From: Alcanivorax sp.
GTDB lineage: Bacteria; Pseudomonadota; Gammaproteobacteria; Pseudomonadales; Alcanivoracaceae
DNA length: 64,000 nt
Direction of reading: 5' to 3'
NCBI GenBank assembly: GCA_022449455.1
Contig: JAKUPL010000017.1
Location: 28,479 to 92,478, forward strand
Position numbers and translations under genes: made by a program. The notes under the pieces were generated by a model that saw nothing but the letters and a program-made list of their open reading frames with translations, had not been told where the DNA came from and did not search any database. Below, piece by piece: positions 47,035-55,586 of this stretch; the stretch's first letter is position 1, and every line of letters begins with the position of its first letter.

Positions 47035-47110
47035 CGCGCCGTGGTCATACCCGGCAGTATGTGCACAGGAGAAACGCCGTGTCCAGTCACCCCGTGGCGG
47101 GGTGACCGGT

Positions 47111-48418
47111 TCAGCGCACCAGCCAGAGGCTGAGAGCGGGGATATAGGTGATCGCCAGCAGCGCCACGATCAGCACCAGCATGAAGGGAATGGTGGCCGC
47201 GAACAGCTCGGTGATGGACTTGCGGAACCGGTAACTGGCGATGAACAGATTCATGCCCACCGGCGGCGTGATGTAGCCGATCTGCATATTGGCCACGAAG
47301 ATGATGCCCAGGTGCACCGGGTCGATGCCATAGCGCAACGCCACCGGCAGAATCAGCGGCACCATGATCACCAGGGCGGCGAAGATATCCAGCAGCGCGC
47401 CCAGCACCAGCAGCAGAATATTAAGCAAAATCAGAAAGGCGATTTTGCTGTGCACGTGCGTCTGGATGAACTGGAACAACCGCTCGGGCACTTCGGCGTA
47501 CACCAGATAATCGGCGAACGCCTGGGCCACCGCCAGGATCAGCAGAATGCCGCCCACCATCACCATCGCTTCGCGGGTGATGCCGGGCAACCGGCGCAGC
47601 GGGATTTCCCGGTACAGCCACACTTCCACGATCAATACATAAAGCGCGGTGACCGCCGCCGCCTCGCTGACCACCAGAAAGCCGGAGAACACCCCACCCA
47701 GCACCACCAGCGGCAACGGCAGTTCCCAGCGGGCGTCCCACAGGGCGGCGCGCAGTTCCGCGCCGCTGAACGGCTGGCGTGGCACCGCGGTGGCGGCGTT
47801 GGCGTCGCCGGCGCGGGTGGCCCACAGGCAATACAGATACAGCAGCACCACCATCAACAGGGCCGGCCCCACGCCGGCCAGGTACAGGTCGACGATCTCC
47901 ACCGGCGGCATGGCCAGCTGCTGGGACAGTTGCTGGGCGATGATGCCGTAGATCAGCAGCGGCACCGACGGCACCAGCAGCAGCCCCAGGCTGCCGGACG
48001 AGGTCACCAGCCCCAGGCTGAAGCGCTGCGGATAGCCGGCTTTCACCAGTGCCGGCAGCAGCAGCGCGCCCAGCGCCACGATGGTGACGCCGGAGCCGCC
48101 GGTCAGCGCGGTGAAGAAGGCGCAGGCCACCAGCGCCACGAACGCCATGCCGCCGGGCATCCAACCGAAGGCCGCCTGGCTGAGCCGCATCAGCCGGTCG
48201 GCGGTACGCGACTCGCTGAGAAGAAAACCGGCGAAGGTGAACAGCGGCAGCGCCATCAGCACCACCGAGTCCGCCAACTGATAGATGTCGATGTGCAGCA
48301 CCGCCAGCGGCGACCCCAGAGCGTAAAAGCCCAGGGCGGCGGCGCCCAGCAGCACCGCGAACAGCGGCGCGCCCAGCAGCGCCAGCAACACCAGCACCAA
48401 GGCGCCGATCAGGATCAT
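47111..48418 (-). CDS. TRAP transporter large permease, DctM family (system 3, TatT-associated)
   Basis: A 435-residue permease with the DctM pattern: FFTALTGGSGVTIVALGALL near residue 120, SSGSLGLLLVPSVPLLIYGI near 160 and TPPVGMNLFIASYRFRKSIT near 385. The ATG at 48418 overlaps dctQ in ATGA; the longer frame upstream is the dctQ shadow. It belongs to a set with a TatT accessory lipoprotein, so the cargo may be a hydrophobic or lipid-like acid, as proposed for such systems. Confidence 0.94.
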   Translation of the reverse strand: MILIGALVLVLLALLGAPLFAVLLGAAALGFYALGSPLAVLHIDIYQLADSVVLMALPLFTFAGFLLSESRTADRLMRLSQAAFGWMPGGMAFVALVACAFFTALTGGSGVTIVALGALLLPALVKAGYPQRFSLGLVTSSGSLGLLLVPSVPLLIYGIIAQQLSQQLAMPPVEIVDLYLAGVGPALLMVVLLYLYCLWATRAGDANAATAVPRQPFSGAELRAALWDARWELPLPLVVLGGVFSGFLVVSEAAAVTALYVLIVEVWLYREIPLRRLPGITREAMVMVGGILLILAVAQAFADYLVYAEVPERLFQFIQTHVHSKIAFLILLNILLLVLGALLDIFAALVIMVPLILPVALRYGIDPVHLGIIFVANMQIGYITPPVGMNLFIASYRFRKSITELFAATIPFMLVLIVALLAITYIPALSLWLVR

Positions 48419-48909
48419 GGCGTGGGCTCCCGCATGCGCGGCCGCCGGCCCACCAGCCCCAGACCGAACAGAATCAGATAACGCAGAGCGATCACGCCGA
48501 AGCCCAGCGGAATCACCGACTGCAGCAGCCAGCTGGGAATACCGGCGAAGGCGGCGCCACCGAACTGACGCTCCTCGATGACGAAGCCCAGGCCGTACCA
48601 GGCGGTGAGCAGACAGATGCCGGCGGTGAACAGGTCCACCAGGCCGGTGATCCAGGGCAGCAGGCGCTCGGGCAGAAAATTGGCGGCCAGATCGATGCGG
48701 ATGTGCTCGTCCTTGCGTGACGCGATCATGGCGCCGAGCAGGCCGATCCACAGCACCGCGTTGCGCAGCAACGGGTCCGCCCACACCAGGCTGGTGCCGG
48801 CCAGGTTACGCAGCACGATCTGCGCCACCGCCAGCCCCACCATCATCAAGACGATGAGAACGATCAGGCCGTCCTCGAAGCGGTGGATCCAGCCGAGCCA
48901 GCGACGCAT
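48415..48909 (-). CDS. TRAP transporter small permease, DctQ family (system 3)
   Basis: A 164-residue four-helix protein with the family segment LRNLAGTSLVWADPLLRNAV near residue 33 and SRKDEHIRIDLAANFLPERL near 64. It overlaps dctP by one base and dctM by four. It is the small membrane subunit of the third system. Confidence 0.92.
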   Translation of the reverse strand: MRRWLGWIHRFEDGLIVLIVLMMVGLAVAQIVLRNLAGTSLVWADPLLRNAVLWIGLLGAMIASRKDEHIRIDLAANFLPERLLPWITGLVDLFTAGICLLTAWYGLGFVIEERQFGGAAFAGIPSWLLQSVIPLGFGVIALRYLILFGLGLVGRRPRMREPTP

Positions 48910-49898
48910 CAGGAACCGCTGTTCCGGTAGGCCTCAAGAATCGCGTGCAGCCGGTCGAGCATGCCCTCGCTGAGCTGGCCGTCCTCCACCAATTGCTGGG
49001 TGGCTTTGTCGGCGTAGCGCTTCCACTCGGCGCGCTGGGACTCGCTGGGGCTGACCAGCTCGAGACCCTGGTTCTGGATCGCCTGGAAGGCGTCCTTGTT
49101 CTGCTCGCGGCTTTGCGCGTCGATGTCGTCGAAGGTGCCTTCCAGCACCCGGCGCACCACCTTCTGGTCGGCCTCCGAGAGCCGGTCGAAGTGCCGCTTC
49201 TCGATGGCCAGCAGCCCGTAGGTATAGAGCAACGGCAGATCGGTGATGTACTTGACCCGGGAATACCACTGCAGGGTCAGGGCCGCCACCGGCGGCGCCG
49301 CGAAGGCGTCGATGGCGCCGGTCTGCAGCGAGGTGAGCACGCCGCCGATATTCAGCACGATGGGCGACAGATCCAGGGTGTCGGCGGCGTTGGCGGAGGC
49401 GCTGTCGCCGGAGGGCAACCACAGTTTCTGGGCGCGCAGATCATCCAGACCGCGCACCGGCTGGCCGGACATGATGTAGGCGAAACCGCCGTCCACCAGC
49501 CCGAAACTGACCCAGCCGTTGTCTTCCAGGCCCTGCTTGATCAGCGGGTCCAGCTTCTCGCGGGCGGCGTCCACTTCCGCGTAGTTATTGAAGGTGAGCG
49601 GCACGTTGAGAATCTGGCTGTCCCGATAATAGCGGGCGAACGCGCCGCCCTGGGCCATCTGCCCGTGCAACTGGCCGACGCGGATCTTGCGCTGCACCGC
49701 CTGGTCGTCACCCATCACGCCGCCCGGGTAGATCTTCAGCGATACCCGCCCGTCGGTGTCCTGCTCAATGGTGTCGCCGGCCTGTTTGAGCGCCTTGACC
49801 ACGGCGGTGCCGTCCGGATACAGGGTGGAGATCTTCAGGGTGGTGGCGAGGGCCAGCATCGGCATCAGGGCCAGCACGGCCACGGCGGTTCTCAGCAT
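48909..49898 (-). CDS. TRAP transporter substrate-binding protein, DctP family (system 3)
   Basis: A 329-residue periplasmic protein with a signal peptide (MLRTAVAVLALMPMLALA). The TatP-like DctP subgroup is suggested by TLKISTLYPDGTAVVKALKQ at the N-terminus and GLDDLRAQKLWLPSGDSASA near residue 150, where the conserved ligand arginine of ordinary DctP proteins is replaced by a KLW segment. This fits TatT-linked binding proteins, which are thought to take apolar ligands. Confidence 0.9.
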   Translation of the reverse strand: MLRTAVAVLALMPMLALATTLKISTLYPDGTAVVKALKQAGDTIEQDTDGRVSLKIYPGGVMGDDQAVQRKIRVGQLHGQMAQGGAFARYYRDSQILNVPLTFNNYAEVDAAREKLDPLIKQGLEDNGWVSFGLVDGGFAYIMSGQPVRGLDDLRAQKLWLPSGDSASANAADTLDLSPIVLNIGGVLTSLQTGAIDAFAAPPVAALTLQWYSRVKYITDLPLLYTYGLLAIEKRHFDRLSEADQKVVRRVLEGTFDDIDAQSREQNKDAFQAIQNQGLELVSPSESQRAEWKRYADKATQQLVEDGQLSEGMLDRLHAILEAYRNSGS

Positions 49899-49923
49899 GG
49901 TTTTCTCCTGGTGCTAGGAAGCA

Positions 49924-50817
49924 CTAAAAATACTCGTCGGCGCTGTCCAGCAACCGGCGCGCCTCGCGCTTGGCGTAGGCATTCTGCAAGGTGAGGTCGG
50001 GCACGTCCACGTCGGCGTCCAGCACCCGCCGCAGCTGCTCGTCGTGAAGGTCGCGGTCGAATACCAGCCGCGCATAGTGCTGGGCGTAGAGCACCCGGGC
50101 CAGCAGGTTGTCGCCATCGGACAATTCGATGGCGCGCTGGAAGGCGTCCCGGGCGGCGTCCGGCTGGCCGCCCAGGCTGGCCGGCAGCAGGCTGTTGAGC
50201 ACGCCCAGGTACATGTAAGCCTGGCCGTACTGGTAGTGCTCGTCGAGCGCCACCACCCGCTCCATCAGCAGCCGCACCCGGGACAGCTCCGCCACCGCGT
50301 TCCAGTCGTCGGAGTGGGTCTGGATGTAACCGGCCCAGGCGCCGCCCAGGGTGAACAACACCGGCAGGTCGCCGGTGTCGGCCTCCGCCAGCAGGCTTTC
50401 AAAGGCCGGCACGTCCATTTCCCGGGCCCGGCAATACTCGTCCTGATGCACGCAGGCGGCACGCAGGGCGTAGTCCAGCGCCCGGGCATTGAGGCGCGCG
50501 GCGCGGGCTTCGTCGTCCACGAACAGACCGGCATAGGCACCGTACAGATCGGCGCCGGTGAGCAGCAGGGATTGGCGTTCCGGCCAGTTGACGATCAGAC
50601 CGTCGATCATCAGCAGATAGCTGGGCAGGCCGGCCTCCACGGTGTCCAGGTCGCCGTTCTGACGCACGCCCTGCCCCAGGCTGTCGCCGACCCGGGTCAG
50701 GCCGCAGCCCTGCAGAATCAGCATCAGGCCGGCCATGGCCACCAGGGCCCTTGTTCGTTGCTTCAAACGTCTCTCCATCCGTTCAGCCGCGCCTTTTTTA
50801 GCTGCGCCTTTTTTCAT
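49924..50817 (-). CDS. tatT: TRAP transporter accessory lipoprotein, TatT family (TPR-like)
   Basis: A roughly 297-residue lipoprotein. The lipobox is LILQGC after a hydrophobic stretch. The body is helical with tetratricopeptide-like repeats, such as DEYCRAREMDVPAFESLLAE and HYQYGQAYMYLGVLNSLLPA, and LGGQPDAARDAFQRAIELSD. It matches the T-component that forms a hollow trimer with the binding protein in TPAT systems of Treponema. The start at 50817 overlaps the rhomboid stop in ATGA; ATG 50778 would give a shorter, more typical signal peptide. The extra 13 residues come from a 15-base tandem duplication (KKGAA twice). Confidence 0.85.
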   Translation of the reverse strand: MKKGAAKKGAAERMERRLKQRTRALVAMAGLMLILQGCGLTRVGDSLGQGVRQNGDLDTVEAGLPSYLLMIDGLIVNWPERQSLLLTGADLYGAYAGLFVDDEARAARLNARALDYALRAACVHQDEYCRAREMDVPAFESLLAEADTGDLPVLFTLGGAWAGYIQTHSDDWNAVAELSRVRLLMERVVALDEHYQYGQAYMYLGVLNSLLPASLGGQPDAARDAFQRAIELSDGDNLLARVLYAQHYARLVFDRDLHDEQLRRVLDADVDVPDLTLQNAYAKREARRLLDSADEYF

Positions 50818-51653
50818 GTGCGATAGTAGCGCATGCGCCGGTACAAACCGACCAGCGCGCCGATCGCCGCACCGCTCAGCAGGCCGGTGAGGTGGGCGGT
50901 ATTGGCGACGATGCCGGACAATCCCACGTAGCAGATCACCAGCCAGGCCAGCATCAATAGCACAATCTCCCGGCGCAACTGATACCCCGCCGCCGGATTG
51001 ACCTTGCCATACAGCCATAGATAGCCGAGCAGCCCATACACCACGCCGGACAGGCCGCCGAAGCGCGGACCGGTGTCCAGGTACTGGGCGAAATTGGAGA
51101 CCGCGGCCACCACCAGAGTGAGCCACAGCAGTTGGAAACCGGACTGGAAGCGCTCGATCAGGCGCCCCAGATCGCACCACCACAGCAGGTTGAAAATGAT
51201 GTGCAGCGCGGAGAAGTGCAACAGCATCGGGGTGAGCAGGCGCCAGGGCTGGCTCATCAACGTTTGCGGCTGGTCCGGGAACATCAGCGCCTCGTAGAGC
51301 ACCGGACCGATCACATAGGGTGACAGGAAGATCAACGCGCAGGCGATCAGCCCGGTGCGCGTCACCGGCCCCAGGCTGGCGAACCAGCCACCGCCGGTAA
51401 ACACCTTTTCGCGGGGCAGGCCGGTGACCGGCTCGCTGGCGCGCCAGGCGTCGTCCTGCCAGCGGCGGCCGGCCGGGTCCGCCAGGAACTCCCGGGCCAG
51501 CTCGCGGGCCTCCTCAAGGCGCGCCGGGTCGGTCAAAAACAGCGTGTACTCGCCCTGCCCCTCTTCCAGGCGGGTGTGGATGCCGCGCCGGGCCAGCACA
51601 TCGGCCAGACGTTTCGCCACGGCGGCGTTATTGATGCGTACCAGTTCAAGCAT
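50814..51653 (-). CDS. glpG: Rhomboid-family intramembrane serine protease, GlpG type
   Basis: A 279-residue membrane protease. After a cytoplasmic N-terminal domain of about 80 residues come six helices. The catalytic pair is S202 (in GGLSGVVYG) and H254 (in ANTAHLTG), with H151 and N155 in LLHFSALHIIFNLLWW forming the oxyanion site. These positions are almost the same as in E. coli GlpG. It cuts membrane proteins within the bilayer. It is coupled to the tatT gene by overlap, which may be chance operon packing rather than function. Confidence 0.94.
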   Translation of the reverse strand: MLELVRINNAAVAKRLADVLARRGIHTRLEEGQGEYTLFLTDPARLEEARELAREFLADPAGRRWQDDAWRASEPVTGLPREKVFTGGGWFASLGPVTRTGLIACALIFLSPYVIGPVLYEALMFPDQPQTLMSQPWRLLTPMLLHFSALHIIFNLLWWCDLGRLIERFQSGFQLLWLTLVVAAVSNFAQYLDTGPRFGGLSGVVYGLLGYLWLYGKVNPAAGYQLRREIVLLMLAWLVICYVGLSGIVANTAHLTGLLSGAAIGALVGLYRRMRYYRT

Positions 51654-51671
51654 GCGTGTCCTCGTCGTGCC

Positions 51672-52799
51672 TCAGCCCCGATCACGGGCCCGGGCCTCCA
51701 CCCGCTCCCAGAAACAGGGCCATTGCCCGCCGCAGCTTAGCAGTATTTTCTGGAAGGTCCCCACCAGACCGTAATAATCATGGACTCCGTTGAGCCGGGC
51801 GTTGTTCAGATCACCCTGGAAAAAGCCGGCGTAGGCGTCCAGGCCGGGCACCTGCTCCGCGCGGGCGCGGAAATCCCGCCGCAGGGCCTCGATGCGCGCC
51901 GCCTTGGCCGCCGCCATGGCCGCCTCGTCCAGGTCGCCGGCGTACAGGCGGGCCAGCCCGTCGCGGGCCTCGCCCACCAGCGCCAGAAAGGCGTCCCGGG
52001 CCCGGTCCCGCTGGCGCCACCAGGCCAGATCCACCTTCAGGTCGTGGTGGGCCAGATAGCGCAGGGTGCCTTCCCGCGCCACCATGGTGGCCAGGGATTC
52101 GTTGAAGCGGGTGTCGTCACGAATGTACAACCGCCGGTGCACCAGCTCGTGCAGCACCAGCTCCACCAGCGACGGGCCGGAACGGTCGATCATGGGCGTG
52201 GTCAGCGGGTCCTCGAACCAGCCCAGGGTGGAATAGGCGATGGCGCCGCCCACGTCGGTGTCCCAGCCCGCCTTGGCCAGCCTGCCGGCCTCCGCCCGGG
52301 CCGCCTCTTCGCGGAAATAGCCCCGGTAGCTCAGGCACCCCAACAACGGATAACACCAGGTTTTCGGCGTCAGCGAAAAACGGGGCGCCGCCTGCACGTT
52401 CCAGACCACCGCGTCGCGCTCCAGCGGCACATAGGTGCGGTAGACGTCCTCCGCCGGCAGCGCCAGTTCCCGGCCGGCGAACTCCAGCACGTCGCCGGCC
52501 AGCAGCAGCTGCCGCCGCACCGGCGCCGGGGTGGCCGGATCGGCCACCACCCGCGCCACCGGCTGGCGCTGATGCATCAGGCCGAAATGGCCCTTGATGG
52601 CCTGGCCGTAATAGCCGACCTGACAGCCGGACAGCAGCAGATACAGGATGCAGGCTGCAGGATACAGCGCGAGGCGCGTGCCGAAACCACCGAAAGCACC
52701 GTGCCCCGCGCCGCCGACCCTGCAAGCGCGGGCACGGCTTTGGGGGCGGCATGGCACGCTCCGCGCTGTATCCTGCATCCTGAATCCTGTATCCGTCAT
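51672..52799 (-). CDS. Lipoprotein zinc aminopeptidase-like protein (PF10023-type)
   Basis: A roughly 375-residue protein. The zinc motif is HELVH near residue 217 with a downstream glutamate in FNESLATMV near 232. The lipobox LLSGC lies near residue 59, unusually far in. The region before it is low-complexity (many Arg, Gly, Cys), and it is encoded by a long imperfect inverted repeat at 52641-52794, so the start and leader are uncertain. The ATG at 52799 overlaps the efpL stop by one base. The family is annotated as aminopeptidase from sequence; the substrate is unknown. Confidence 0.8.
   Translation of the reverse strand: MTDTGFRMQDTARSVPCRPQSRARACRVGGAGHGAFGGFGTRLALYPAACILYLLLSGCQVGYYGQAIKGHFGLMHQRQPVARVVADPATPAPVRRQLLLAGDVLEFAGRELALPAEDVYRTYVPLERDAVVWNVQAAPRFSLTPKTWCYPLLGCLSYRGYFREEAARAEAGRLAKAGWDTDVGGAIAYSTLGWFEDPLTTPMIDRSGPSLVELVLHELVHRRLYIRDDTRFNESLATMVAREGTLRYLAHHDLKVDLAWWRQRDRARDAFLALVGEARDGLARLYAGDLDEAAMAAAKAARIEALRRDFRARAEQVPGLDAYAGFFQGDLNNARLNGVHDYYGLVGTFQKILLSCGGQWPCFWERVEARARDRG
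52641..52794. repeat. Long imperfect inverted repeat inside the 5' end of the aminopeptidase gene
   Basis: Arms of about 43 bases (52641-52682 and 52748-52794) pair with few mismatches and share the core GGATACAGCGCG with repeated CAGGAT-type heptamers. The 65-base centre holds another imperfect hairpin (AAAGC...GTGCC...GCG with its complement). The whole forms a nested stem. It resembles REP/BIME-type elements, but I cannot name the family. Confidence 0.7.
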
Positions 52800-53365
52800 C
52801 ACGCCCGGGACATGAATTTCCGTTCCGCGGTGTTGATCTTCACCTTCTCGCCTTCCTGCAGGTATTCCGGCACCTGCACCACCAGCCCGGTTTCCAGCGT
52901 GGCGGGCTTGGTGCGGGCGCTGGCCGAGGCGGCCTTCATGGCCGGGGCGGTTTCGGTGATGGTCAGCACCACCGAGGCCGGCAGCTCCAGGCCGATCACC
53001 GCCTCGCCCACTCGCAACGCCAGCACGCCGTCGCCCTGCTCGGTGATGAACGGCAGTTCGTCGGCGATGTCCTCGCCCTTGAGCGGATACTGGGAGAAGT
53101 CCTCATCGTCCATGAACACGTAGTCGTCGCCGTCCACGTAGGAAAAATGCACCGGCCGGCGCTGCAACGACACCGTGGTCACGTCCTCGTCGCCCTTGTA
53201 GCGCTCCTCGAACTTGGAACCGCCGCCCACCTGCTGGGCGCGCACCCGGTACAGGGTGGCGGCGCCCCGCGCGGAGGGCGACTGGACGTCGATCTGGCGG
53301 ATCACGAACAGACCGCCGTTGTGTTCGATCACATCGGATTTCTTCAATTCGCTGGCACGGGTCAC
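52799..53365 (-). CDS. efpL: Elongation factor P-like protein, EfpL/YeiP
   Basis: A 188-residue three-domain EF-P paralogue that helps ribosomes through stalled motifs. The EfpL-specific loop region SPSARGAATLYRVRAQ follows residue 28 in place of the modified lysine of EF-P. Domain III ends LVVQVPEYLQEGEKVKINTA. Length and loop match YeiP, not EF-P. It is first in a minus-strand run that continues to the third TRAP transporter, but its coregulation with them is doubtful. Confidence 0.93.
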   Translation of the reverse strand: MTRASELKKSDVIEHNGGLFVIRQIDVQSPSARGAATLYRVRAQQVGGGSKFEERYKGDEDVTTVSLQRRPVHFSYVDGDDYVFMDDEDFSQYPLKGEDIADELPFITEQGDGVLALRVGEAVIGLELPASVVLTITETAPAMKAASASARTKPATLETGLVVQVPEYLQEGEKVKINTAERKFMSRA

Positions 53366-53430
53366 GGACCATCCTCATGCGGGGAAAGGGGGGCCATATT
53401 ACCGTAGGAGCGGGCGGCCGGTGTACCGCT

Positions 53431-54198
53431 TCAGATGAGGGCGGCGGCGATCTGCTCGCGGGCGGCCCGGGCCCGGTCCCGGGCGGCGGCGGCCGGCACC
53501 GGGGTGCCGAAAGTGAGGTCGACCACCACCCGCTCCCGGCCCATCAGCCGCCACAGGTTGTGGTGGAATTCGTCGTCACCGATGAACGCCAGCCCGGTAT
53601 CCACCCGGCCCTCCCCGTCCCGGTAGCGCACCGCCACGGTCTGCACGGTGGCATGCTCGGCGGCCACGAACAGCGGCGGCAAAAAACGGCGCACGCCGGT
53701 GCCGTCGGTGGTGGTGCCCTCCGGGAACACCAGAATGCTGCGGCCCCGCGCCAGATGGGCGCGGATTTCCTCGGCTTTCTGACGCGACTCGCCGCCGCCC
53801 CGGCGGATGAACAAGGTGCCCACGGAGCGCGCCAGCCAGCCGATCACCGGCCACCGCGCCACCTCCGCCTTGGACAGAAAATGGCAGGGCCGGGCCGCCG
53901 CGATCACCGGAATGTCCAGCCAGGACACATGGTTGGCCACCAGAAACACCGGGCCGCCGCGCAGGGCCCCATGCACGCGCAGCTCCACGCCGAGAATGCT
54001 CAGCAGACGCAGACACCAGCGCTGCTTGGCATGCAGAATCTCGGCCCGGTGCGGGTCGCGGGCGGCCCGCCGCCACAACGCCTCGGCCACCCCGGCCAAC
54101 AGATGCACCACCACGCGCAACGCCCGCCACAGGCGCCGCGCCAGCACCCGTGGCCCGGCCGGCGCCCCGGCGGGCGCGGACAGATCCGGTTCGGTCAT
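53431..54198 (-). CDS. olsA: 1-acyl-glycerol-3-phosphate acyltransferase family protein, probable OlsA
   Basis: A 255-residue membrane-bound acyltransferase of the PlsC family. It has the HX4D motif in NHVSWLD near residue 90 and the glycerophosphate motif VFPEGTTTDGTG near 160. It overlaps the upstream GNAT gene by ATGA. With OlsB as partner it would add the second acyl chain to lyso-ornithine lipid, the normal OlsBA arrangement. General phospholipid acyl transfer is the alternative. Confidence 0.82.
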   Translation of the reverse strand: MTEPDLSAPAGAPAGPRVLARRLWRALRVVVHLLAGVAEALWRRAARDPHRAEILHAKQRWCLRLLSILGVELRVHGALRGGPVFLVANHVSWLDIPVIAAARPCHFLSKAEVARWPVIGWLARSVGTLFIRRGGGESRQKAEEIRAHLARGRSILVFPEGTTTDGTGVRRFLPPLFVAAEHATVQTVAVRYRDGEGRVDTGLAFIGDDEFHHNLWRLMGRERVVVDLTFGTPVPAAAARDRARAAREQIAAALI

Positions 54199-55013
54199 AC
54201 CATTGCCACCGCCTCGGCGGGCTGCAGAAAATGCTGCACGTAGCGCGCCGGCAGGCGGTCCACCTCCATCAGAATAAAATAGTCCAGACAGTTGAAATCC
54301 GGATCCCAGCACGGCTCGCCGCACACCCGGGCGCCCATGCGCAGGTAGGCCTTGAGCAGCGGCGGCATCTTCACGCCCCGCTCGGCCAGGGCGTCGCCGG
54401 GCACCGGCTCCAGCCGGCAGCGCGGCGTCACCCGCAGCGCCGCCGGCGCCAGGTGCGCCTCGCGAATGCGCCGGTCGATGGCCGCCACGTTGTAGCCCTC
54501 GCCCAGGGCCACGCTGGCGCAGCCGATCAAATAGCGCACTTCATTTTCAAGCATATACCGGGCCAGACGGGCCCAGAGTACCGTGATCACCGCGCCGCCG
54601 CGATGTTCCGGGTGAATGCAGGTGCGGCCGATTTCCGCCACCCGGCCATTCAGACGCTCCACCAGCGGCATATGGAACTCGCCGGCGGAATAGAAGCCAC
54701 CGGTGCGCGTCAATCGCTCGCCCGGCAGCACCCGGGTGTAGCCCACCAGCTCGCCGGTCTGGTTATCGCGCACCACCAGATGCAGGCAATGCCGGTCGAA
54801 GCGGTCCCGGTCGAGGCCGAACGGAGCATGGAAGCTGGCCCCGTACTCCTCGGAGAAAATCCGGTAGCGCAACCGTTGCACCTTGAGAATCTCCCGCCGT
54901 GAGCGGGTGAAATAGGCGCTGAACCGGCTCCCGCCTTCCAGGTCCCGCTCCCGGGACCGGACCAGAAACGGCGGGCGCAGAGCTTTGATCCTTCCAGCGG
55001 CGTGCGCAAGCAT
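54195..55013 (-). CDS. olsB: Ornithine-acyl-ACP N-acyltransferase-like GNAT protein, probable OlsB
   Basis: A 272-residue GNAT acyltransferase of the OlsB/hemolysin group. It contains RYRIFSEEYGASFHAPFGLD near residue 55, the catalytic region DRHCLHLVVRDNQTGELVGY, and EIGRTCIHPEHRGGAVITVL near 130. The C-terminus has the family DYFILMEVDRLP. It would transfer a 3-hydroxyacyl chain to ornithine to make the phosphate-free ornithine lipid. The ATG at 55013 is chosen for GGAG 6 bases before it; ATG 55058 has weaker support. Confidence 0.85.
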   Translation of the reverse strand: MLAHAAGRIKALRPPFLVRSRERDLEGGSRFSAYFTRSRREILKVQRLRYRIFSEEYGASFHAPFGLDRDRFDRHCLHLVVRDNQTGELVGYTRVLPGERLTRTGGFYSAGEFHMPLVERLNGRVAEIGRTCIHPEHRGGAVITVLWARLARYMLENEVRYLIGCASVALGEGYNVAAIDRRIREAHLAPAALRVTPRCRLEPVPGDALAERGVKMPPLLKAYLRMGARVCGEPCWDPDFNCLDYFILMEVDRLPARYVQHFLQPAEAVAMV

Positions 55014-55232
55014 AACGAGCTCCAGGCTGATTTTTCCGCCAGTCTGGAAGCCCCCCATTGCGGTCCCGTGACAACCCCGTGACCATCCGGCGACAAGCCA
55101 TCGTGCAGGTCGGGCTTACAATCGCCCTGGCCATTTTCCTACAGATCGAATCCGACTCCTCCGATACAGCCCGACCGTGCCCCGGCTCATCCTGTGCTCC
55201 ACGGCCTCGCCCAATATGGCAAGTGCCGGCCA

Positions 55233-55248
55233 GTAACCTTTAAGTTAC
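55233..55248. promoter_or_regulatory. Candidate autoregulatory operator of toxin-antitoxin pair 2
   Basis: GTAAC-CTTTAA-GTTAC: inverted 5-base arms ending 14 bases upstream of the toxin ATG. The placement is the same as the repeat of pair 1 but the sequence differs, as expected for non-cross-acting antitoxins. Confidence 0.4.
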
Positions 55249-55262
55249 AAAGGCAAGCAGGT

Positions 55263-55586
55263 ATGATCGAACTGTATCGTTACCGGACCGCCGCGGGCCG
55301 CGTCCCCGTCACCGCCTGGTTCAAGCGTCTTCGGGATCCTCGCGGTCGAGCCAGGCTGGAAATTCGCCTGCGCCGTCTGGCAGCCGGCTTGTTTGGCGAC
55401 ACCCGCGCCCTCGGCGGCGGTCTCCATGAACTGCGCGACCCGACCGGTCCTGGCTACCGTCTTTATTTCGGTCAGCACGGCACGAATCTGGTGATCCTGC
55501 TGTGCGCCGGCGACAAGAGCAGTCAGCGCAGCGACATCCGGCGGGCGCGCGTTTACTGGGAAGATTGGCAAAGGAGAAACCTATGA
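55263..55586 (+). CDS. RelE-superfamily toxin, HigB2/HI1419 type (toxin-antitoxin pair 2)
   Basis: A 107-residue toxin. The HI1419-type core is seen in VTAWFKRLRDPRGRARLEIR near residue 20 and LRDPTGPGYRLYFGQHGTNL near 60, then DKSSQRSDIRRARVYW. It overlaps its antitoxin in ATGA. Codon use and composition are close to those of the neighbouring genes. Confidence 0.87.
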   Translation: MIELYRYRTAAGRVPVTAWFKRLRDPRGRARLEIRLRRLAAGLFGDTRALGGGLHELRDPTGPGYRLYFGQHGTNLVILLCAGDKSSQRSDIRRARVYWEDWQRRNL

